Assembly (NCBI RefSeq): GCF_965248315.1 | Contig: NZ_CBDFIX010000002.1 | Location: 1,116,001-1,180,000, forward strand | DNA from: Ulvibacterium sp965248315 | GTDB taxonomy: Bacteria > Bacteroidota > Bacteroidia > Flavobacteriales > Flavobacteriaceae | Reading direction: 5' to 3' | Length of the DNA stretch: 64,000 bases | Shown: piece by piece, positions 58,894-64,000 of the stretch | How positions within the stretch are numbered: position 1 is the stretch's first letter | Layout: the number at the start of each line of letters is the position of its first letter | Position numbers and translations under genes: made by a program | The notes under the pieces: generated by a model | What the model was told of the DNA's origin: nothing | The model's database searches: none | Seen by the model: only the letters and a program-made list of their open reading frames with translations

Positions 58894-59766
58894 ATGGGAG
58901 CAAAATCTCCATTAGTAGTAAAGCCTAAAACAGGATCAAGGGTTTATCATAAAATAACCCCTGAATCGGCCCAGTGGGAATATCTTTCCTTTGAAGCTAG
59001 GGAAATGGTCCGGGACGAGACCTGGGAATGGAACACGCAGGAAAATGAGATGGTCATTGTATTGTTGAGCGGTAACTTCAAGGTAGATAGCGATAAAGGA
59101 AACTGGGAAACCTTGAATGGACGTAAAGATGTATTCAGCGGAGTGGCCCATACTCTATACTTGCCAAGGCATACAAAGTTTAGGTTGAAGGCTACCAGTG
59201 ATGCCTTGGATATTGCCTATGGTTGGTGCAAGGCAGATGAGGATTTTCCGGCAAAGTTTGTTACACCTGAAGAGACTCCCGTAGTTATTTTTGGTGGGGA
59301 CAATGCTACGCGGCAGTTCAATGATCTAGTGCCTCCAGGCTTTGGGTGCCATAGTATTGTTGTACGGGAAGTCTATACTCCTTCAGGTAATTGGAGTTCC
59401 TTCCCCGCGCATAAACATGATGAACGCATTCTTGCAGAGGATGGCACCGTTCTGGAACCCATTCAAGAGGAGACCTATTTCTATAAATTTCAGAAGCCCG
59501 AAGCGTATGCAATTCAGCAAGTTTATACCAAAGATCGGTCTTTGGATGAGATTGCGAGACCTCGGCATAATGATGTGGTTATGATACCAAGGGGTTTCCA
59601 TCCGGTTGTAGCCGAACATGGTTTTCATTGCTACTACCTCAACTTTTTGGCGGGAACAGATCAATGCCTTGCCAATACCACCGATCCAGATCATGAATGG
59701 ATTTACGATTCATGGACCTCAAAAGATAAAAGATTGCCTTTGGTAACGGCAGAAATGAATAAATAG
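58894..59766 (+). CDS. iolB: 5-deoxy-glucuronate isomerase IolB
   Basis: A 290-residue bicupin matching IolB over its length: HKITPESAQWEYLSFEAREM at the start, GRKDVFSGVAHTLYLPRHTKF, the second cupin with NWSSFPAHKHDER, EETYFYKFQKPEAYAIQQVYTKD and the C-terminal YDSWTSKDKRLPLV. The enzyme isomerises 5-deoxy-glucuronate to 5-dehydro-2-deoxy-gluconate in the cytosol. It follows the aldolase gene by 8 nt and precedes iolC by 5 nt. Confidence 0.95.
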   Translation: MGAKSPLVVKPKTGSRVYHKITPESAQWEYLSFEAREMVRDETWEWNTQENEMVIVLLSGNFKVDSDKGNWETLNGRKDVFSGVAHTLYLPRHTKFRLKATSDALDIAYGWCKADEDFPAKFVTPEETPVVIFGGDNATRQFNDLVPPGFGCHSIVVREVYTPSGNWSSFPAHKHDERILAEDGTVLEPIQEETYFYKFQKPEAYAIQQVYTKDRSLDEIARPRHNDVVMIPRGFHPVVAEHGFHCYYLNFLAGTDQCLANTTDPDHEWIYDSWTSKDKRLPLVTAEMNK

Positions 59767-59771
59767 GGAAC

Positions 59772-60785
59772 ATGGCCAACAAAAAATATGATGTAATTAC
59801 CTTTGGAAGATCTTCCATAGATCTTTATTCCCAAAACATCGGTTCCACTTTCAACAATATTAAAGGGTTTGATGCCTTTGTGGGCGGCTCTCCGTTAAAC
59901 ATTGCTGTGGGCTGTGCACGATTGGGCGTTAACACCAGTCTTTTAACAGCTGTTGGAAATGATAAAGTAGGAGAGTTTATTGTAAACTTTCTAAACAAGG
60001 AAGGTGTCAATACACAATGCATTCCTGTAAAGAATTCCGCCCGTAGTAGTGCCGTTGTTCTGGGTATTGAACCTCCGGATAAGTTTCCATTGGTATTTTA
60101 TAGGGACAATGCCGCGGATAGCCAAGTGGACATTGATGACGTGGACCGGGCCTGTATTCCGGATTACCGGATTTTATTGATCAACGGTACCGCCATGAAT
60201 AGGGAACCCTCCAGAAGCGCTACTTTTTATGCTGCCGAAGTAGCTAACCAAAATAAGGTCGACGTAGTTCTTGATCTAGATTTTAGGGCAGATCAGTGGC
60301 ACGACTATAGGGCTTATGGCATAACCATGCGTGCCGTGTTGCCCAAAGTAAAAACTGCCATAGGCACGGAGGAGGAAATATTAGCGGCGACTATGGTAAA
60401 TACATCCCAGGTTACCATTAAGCATCAACAAATATCGGCCCCGGAAATTTCGGGAGATATTAACGAATCCATACAACGTTTGCTGGCTACGGGCATCGAG
60501 ACCCTGATCGTAAAGAAGGGCAAAGATGGGGCAAGTATCTGTAGAAAGGATGGGTCTATGCAAGATGTTCCCGGATTCCCGGTAGAGGTGCTTAACATTC
60601 TAGGTGCCGGTGATGCCTTTGCCAGCGGATTCCTTTATGGCGTATTAAAGGGTTGGGATATGTACAAAGCCTGTCGTATGGGTAATGCCAGTGGGGCGCA
60701 TGTGGTGACCCAAAAAGGATGCGCCAACTTTATGCCGACCTTGGAACAATCGTTGACTTTTATAGAAAAAAATGGAGGATTTTAA
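59772..60785 (+). CDS. iolC: 5-dehydro-2-deoxygluconokinase IolC
   Basis: A 337-residue PfkB/ribokinase-family kinase: ITFGRSSIDLYSQNIG at the start, FVGGSPLNIAVGCARLG (sugar binding), and LNILGAGDAFASGFLYGVL with the catalytic Asp of the GAGD motif. IolC phosphorylates 5-dehydro-2-deoxy-gluconate, giving the substrate for the IolJ aldolase. Its position between iolB and iolD (3-5 nt gaps) makes the assignment firm. Confidence 0.93.
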   Translation: MANKKYDVITFGRSSIDLYSQNIGSTFNNIKGFDAFVGGSPLNIAVGCARLGVNTSLLTAVGNDKVGEFIVNFLNKEGVNTQCIPVKNSARSSAVVLGIEPPDKFPLVFYRDNAADSQVDIDDVDRACIPDYRILLINGTAMNREPSRSATFYAAEVANQNKVDVVLDLDFRADQWHDYRAYGITMRAVLPKVKTAIGTEEEILAATMVNTSQVTIKHQQISAPEISGDINESIQRLLATGIETLIVKKGKDGASICRKDGSMQDVPGFPVEVLNILGAGDAFASGFLYGVLKGWDMYKACRMGNASGAHVVTQKGCANFMPTLEQSLTFIEKNGGF

Positions 60786-60788
60786 ATT

Positions 60789-62657
60789 TTGATCAAGATG
60801 GAAGTAAAAAGACTTACAGTTGCACAGGCCACCATAGAATACCTAAAAAATCAATATGTGGAAAGGGATGGTATCCAAAACAAGTTTTTTGCGGGTTGTT
60901 TTGGGATTCTAGGGCATGGCAACGTTGCAGGAATCGGGCAGGCATTGCACCAAAATCCGGATTTTCCTTTTTACGTGGCACGAAACGAGCAGGCCATGGT
61001 ACATACGGCCGCGGCCTTTGCCAAGGTTAAAAACCGATTGCAGACCTTTGTATGTACTTCCTCCATTGGTCCGGGAGCTACCAATATGGTTACAGGTGCC
61101 GCTGCGGCTACCATCAATAGGATTCCCGTTTTATTAATTCCAGGCGATATTTTCGCCACACGCCATGTTGCCCCCGTTCTACAGCAATTGGAATCTGCTT
61201 CGACCCAAGACATTTCGGTGAACGATTGCTTTAGGGCGGTATCCAAGTATTGGGACCGTATCAATCGTCCCGAACAACTGATCACGGCCTTGCCCGAAGT
61301 TATGCGTGTATTGACCTCTCAGGCTGAAACTGGGGCCGTCACCTTGAGTATTCCCCAAGACGTTCAGGCGGAGGCGTACGACTTTCCGCTAGACTTTTTC
61401 CAAAAAAAGGTATGGCATATCGGTAGAACAATGCCAGATCAAAACTTTTTGGCAAAGGCTATTGAACGGATAAAGGAAAGCAAAAGACCATTAATAGTTT
61501 CAGGTGGAGGTACCATTTATAGCGGTGCGACCGAAATATTGAAAAAATTGGTCAATCGGACAGGGATTCCGGTAACCGAGACTTTTGCGGGCAAGGGGTC
61601 ATTGAATTATAACGAACCCCAAAATTTGGGTGCCGTTGGTGTAACAGGAACTCCGGGAGCTATTGAAATCGCAAAGGAAGCCGATTTGGTCATCGGCCTA
61701 GGAACACGTTATAGCGACTTTACCACGATTTCGAAATCGGCCTTCCAAAATCCCGAGGTGCAGTTTGTGAATATCAATGTTACCGAGTTCGACTCCTTTA
61801 AGCATGGGGCATTACCATTGATAGGTGATGCCAAGGCAATTCTTGAAGAAATTGACGATCATTTGTCCGATTATGAGGTCAGCACCGATTATCGGGAAAA
61901 AGTGGAGAGCTTCAATACAAGCTGGGATGAATTTGTTTCAGGAATCTATTTGGAAAAGAACGAAACACCGGCTTTTCAAGGCGAGGTCATAGGTGCCGTA
62001 AATACTTTTTCCGATGCCAACGATATTATGATTTGTGCCGCGGGAAGTCTTCCCGGAGATTTGCACAAGTTATGGAGAACACGGAATCCAAAAGGTTTTC
62101 ATTTGGAGTATGGATACTCTTGCATGGGTTATGAAATCGCTGGCGGATTGGGTGCCAAAATGGCCCATCCAGAAAGCGAGGTCTATGTGCTGGTAGGCGA
62201 TGGCAGTTACTTGATGATGTCTCAAGAAATCATTACTTCTATTCAGGAAAGACAAAAACTAACCATAGTTCTCCTAAATAACGATGGGTACTCCAGCATT
62301 GGAGGGCTGTCCGCTTCTTTGGGAAGTGACGGCTTTGGTACGTATTACCGTTATCGCAATGAGGAGACCAACCAATTGGACGGAGGGCTTTTACCTATCG
62401 ATTATGCCGCTAATGCCGCTAGTATGGGTGCGCATGTAATTAAAACATCCAATGTGGAAGAACTAAAAGCGGCCCTCAAAAAGGCAAAGACTATTGATCA
62501 TACTACCTTGATTTATATTGAAGTAGACCGTAAAAAAGGAGTCCCAGGTTTTGCATGGTGGGACGTGGCCGTGGCGGAAGTATCCGAGAAAGTGGCCGTA
62601 AGTGAATCCCATAAAACCTATCAAAAAAATAAGAAGACCCAAAAATATTATCTCTAA
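60789..62657 (+). CDS. iolD: 3D-(3,5/4)-trihydroxycyclohexane-1,2-dione hydrolase IolD
   Basis: A 622-residue thiamine-diphosphate enzyme. The N-terminal domain has GCFGILGHGNVAGIG and the proton-relay region around NEQAMVHTAAAFA; the C-terminal domain has EYGYSCMGYEIAGGLGAK and the ThDP motif VGDGSYLMMSQE...NNDG. IolD hydrolytically opens the trione ring of the inositol pathway to 5-deoxy-glucuronate, the substrate of IolB. Length matches the family (620-640). It begins 4 nt after iolC. Confidence 0.95.
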   Translation: MIKMEVKRLTVAQATIEYLKNQYVERDGIQNKFFAGCFGILGHGNVAGIGQALHQNPDFPFYVARNEQAMVHTAAAFAKVKNRLQTFVCTSSIGPGATNMVTGAAAATINRIPVLLIPGDIFATRHVAPVLQQLESASTQDISVNDCFRAVSKYWDRINRPEQLITALPEVMRVLTSQAETGAVTLSIPQDVQAEAYDFPLDFFQKKVWHIGRTMPDQNFLAKAIERIKESKRPLIVSGGGTIYSGATEILKKLVNRTGIPVTETFAGKGSLNYNEPQNLGAVGVTGTPGAIEIAKEADLVIGLGTRYSDFTTISKSAFQNPEVQFVNINVTEFDSFKHGALPLIGDAKAILEEIDDHLSDYEVSTDYREKVESFNTSWDEFVSGIYLEKNETPAFQGEVIGAVNTFSDANDIMICAAGSLPGDLHKLWRTRNPKGFHLEYGYSCMGYEIAGGLGAKMAHPESEVYVLVGDGSYLMMSQEIITSIQERQKLTIVLLNNDGYSSIGGLSASLGSDGFGTYYRYRNEETNQLDGGLLPIDYAANAASMGAHVIKTSNVEELKAALKKAKTIDHTTLIYIEVDRKKGVPGFAWWDVAVAEVSEKVAVSESHKTYQKNKKTQKYYL

Positions 62658-62672
62658 ACCATCACCCACTCA

Positions 62673-64000
62673 ATGAATACCGATTTGATTATCACGCTGG
62701 TCTCATTTATCCTTTTTACGGGAGGAGTGGCACTCTTCACTTGGTATAGCCTGCGAAGGACCAATTTAGGATCTTCCGAAGGTTATTTTTTAGGAGGGAG
62801 AAGTTTAACCGGCACCATAATCGCAGGATCTATGTTGTTGACCAATATCTCTTCGGAACATCTGATCGGGATGAACGGAAATTCATATGTCAATGGGTTT
62901 ATCGTGATTGCCTGGGAGGTTACCTCGTCCATAGCACTGGTAATCGCTGCTATCTTTTTCGTGCCCAAATATCTTAAAATGGGTCTCACCACCATTCCCC
63001 AATTTTTGGAAAATCGGTTTGATGGCATCACACGAACCATGGTGGCTTCCATATTAATTTTCTCGTTCGTGGTTACCCTTTTACCTATTGTACTGTATTC
63101 TGGGGCTATCGGTATTGAAAGTCTGTTCGGGGTTTCCGATTTTTTAGGTGTCGATACGACCCAGGGACTCTGGATTACCATTGTGGTCATCGGAGCGATA
63201 GGGTCCATTTATGCTATTTTTGGAGGATTAAAGGCTGTAGCTTATTCCGATACCATCAATGGCGTTGGACTTTTAATAGGGGGACTATTGATACCCATCC
63301 TTGCGCTAATGGCCATTGGCGACAACAATATTATTGATGGTTTAGTAAAGGTTTATGAGTTCGCTCCGGAGAAATTTAATGTGATAGGCAAGCCCGATTC
63401 TGTTTTGCCTTTTGAGGTGCTGTTTACAGGATTGATCATCAATCAACTTTATTTCTGGGGGATGAACCAGGCCATTATCCAAAGGGCATTGGGCGCCAAG
63501 AATTTAAAGGAAGCCCAAAAAGGGCTATTGCTAACAGGCCTTTTTAAAATATTGATTCCTTTGGTCATTGTGCTTCCCGGTGTTATCTGTTACTTCTATT
63601 TTCAGGACACTTATTTTGATCAACAGGATTCCGTATATCCGCAATTGGTAAAAAAGGTACTTCCTGTTTGGTTGATCGGTTTCTTTGCGGCCGTAATCAT
63701 GGGGGCGGTTCTAAGTACTTTTAATTCAGTTTTGAATTCGGTGGCTACTTTGTTCAGTGTCGATATTGTAAAGAAACATCTCAATAAAAATATCAGTGAC
63801 ATCCAACTGGTTAGAATTGGTAAGGGAACATCAGCTGTATTGGCTGTCGTGGCCATTTTCACGGCACCTATGGTCGCCAATGCCTCGGATGGATTGTACC
63901 AATTATTACAGGAACTGAACGGTATTTTCTTCATCCCAATAGCTTCTATTTTATTGGCAGGATTCTTTATGAAAAAAGTTTCGGCCTTGGGCGCCAAGGC
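62673..64000 (+). CDS. Sodium/solute symporter (SSS family), truncated by window end
   Basis: The frame starts with ATG at 62673, 15 nt after iolD, and is open through the last base (442 codons seen). It codes for a multi-pass SSS-family protein: FLGGRSLTGTIIAGSMLLTNISSEHLIG (the conserved sodium-site region of the first helices), IFGGLKAVAYSDTINGVGLL and WGMNQAIIQRALGAKNLKEAQKG, the typical SSS signature. Position in the iol operon points to sodium-driven uptake of myo-inositol or a related cyclitol. The C-terminal end lies outside the window. Confidence 0.9.
   Translation, partial: MNTDLIITLVSFILFTGGVALFTWYSLRRTNLGSSEGYFLGGRSLTGTIIAGSMLLTNISSEHLIGMNGNSYVNGFIVIAWEVTSSIALVIAAIFFVPKYLKMGLTTIPQFLENRFDGITRTMVASILIFSFVVTLLPIVLYSGAIGIESLFGVSDFLGVDTTQGLWITIVVIGAIGSIYAIFGGLKAVAYSDTINGVGLLIGGLLIPILALMAIGDNNIIDGLVKVYEFAPEKFNVIGKPDSVLPFEVLFTGLIINQLYFWGMNQAIIQRALGAKNLKEAQKGLLLTGLFKILIPLVIVLPGVICYFYFQDTYFDQQDSVYPQLVKKVLPVWLIGFFAAVIMGAVLSTFNSVLNSVATLFSVDIVKKHLNKNISDIQLVRIGKGTSAVLAVVAIFTAPMVANASDGLYQLLQELNGIFFIPIASILLAGFFMKKVSALGAK

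Overview
The window looks like a chromosome segment of a marine-type Bacteroidota, most likely Flavobacteriaceae. The grounds are a SusC/SusD pair, outer-membrane lipoproteins in many loci, a hybrid two-component regulator, Reg_prop/Y_Y_Y histidine kinases, low-to-moderate GC and absence of clear Shine-Dalgarno sites. No species can be named from the sequence alone.

Layout. (1) 0.8-7.0 kb: a plus-strand run of exported carbohydrate-active proteins (GH3 glycosidase, GH51 arabinofuranosidase, two Sde182/DUF1593-like proteins), probably for arabinose-containing plant or algal glycans. (2) 7.1-11.2 kb: a tyrosine integrase, a 3'-half tRNA-Asn fragment and further copies of the same tRNA 3' end, each followed by a hairpin, flanking a CocE/S15-type hydrolase; this looks like an integration hot spot with several scars. 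(3) 11.2-30.6 kb: an AT-rich accessory zone. Its most striking content is an integron-like cassette system on the minus strand. A tyrosine recombinase (29397-30548) that seems to lack the IntI-specific insertion is followed by an attI-like palindrome and a series of cassettes bounded by attC-like imperfect hairpins. Each cassette begins TTRnnnn after an (A/C)CG|TT core, and in most cases ends with the reverse complement of its own first bases (for example GTTAGGCAC with GTGCCTAAC). Cassettes carry a HEPN-like two-gene unit, a PIN toxin/antitoxin pair, membrane proteins of unknown function and minisatellite-like DNA. One attC is split by an IS1182-like element. A second array (12.1-15.2 kb) ends in an identical 65-bp attI copy that keeps only the last 14 bases of the recombinase gene and holds a duplicated 469-bp cassette. 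(4) 30.6-45.9 kb: a zinc-ribbon protein, a one-protein hybrid two-component regulator with TPR sensor, a beta-helix lipoprotein, and three tandem paralogous 1055-residue sensor kinases. (5) 46.1-64 kb: a catabolic regulon for inositol-containing compounds: PLC/GDPD-alkaline phosphatase fusion and HAD phosphatase, SusC/SusD, GH92 alpha-mannosidase, a LacI regulator, and iolJ-iolB-iolC-iolD plus a sodium/solute symporter cut by the window end.

How region 5 works together (inference): SusCD imports a mannosylated or phosphorylated inositol compound, GH92 and the phosphodiesterase/phosphatase strip mannose and phosphate, the symporter takes up inositol, and IolBCDJ degrade it. A 16-bp palindrome (ATGCAAANNTTTGCAT) stands three times in the regulon: twice between the divergent phosphatase and susC genes and once in front of the iol operon. 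At susC and iolJ it is followed after exactly 27 nt by the same promoter-like element, which points to the LacI protein at 56775-57830 as the common regulator.
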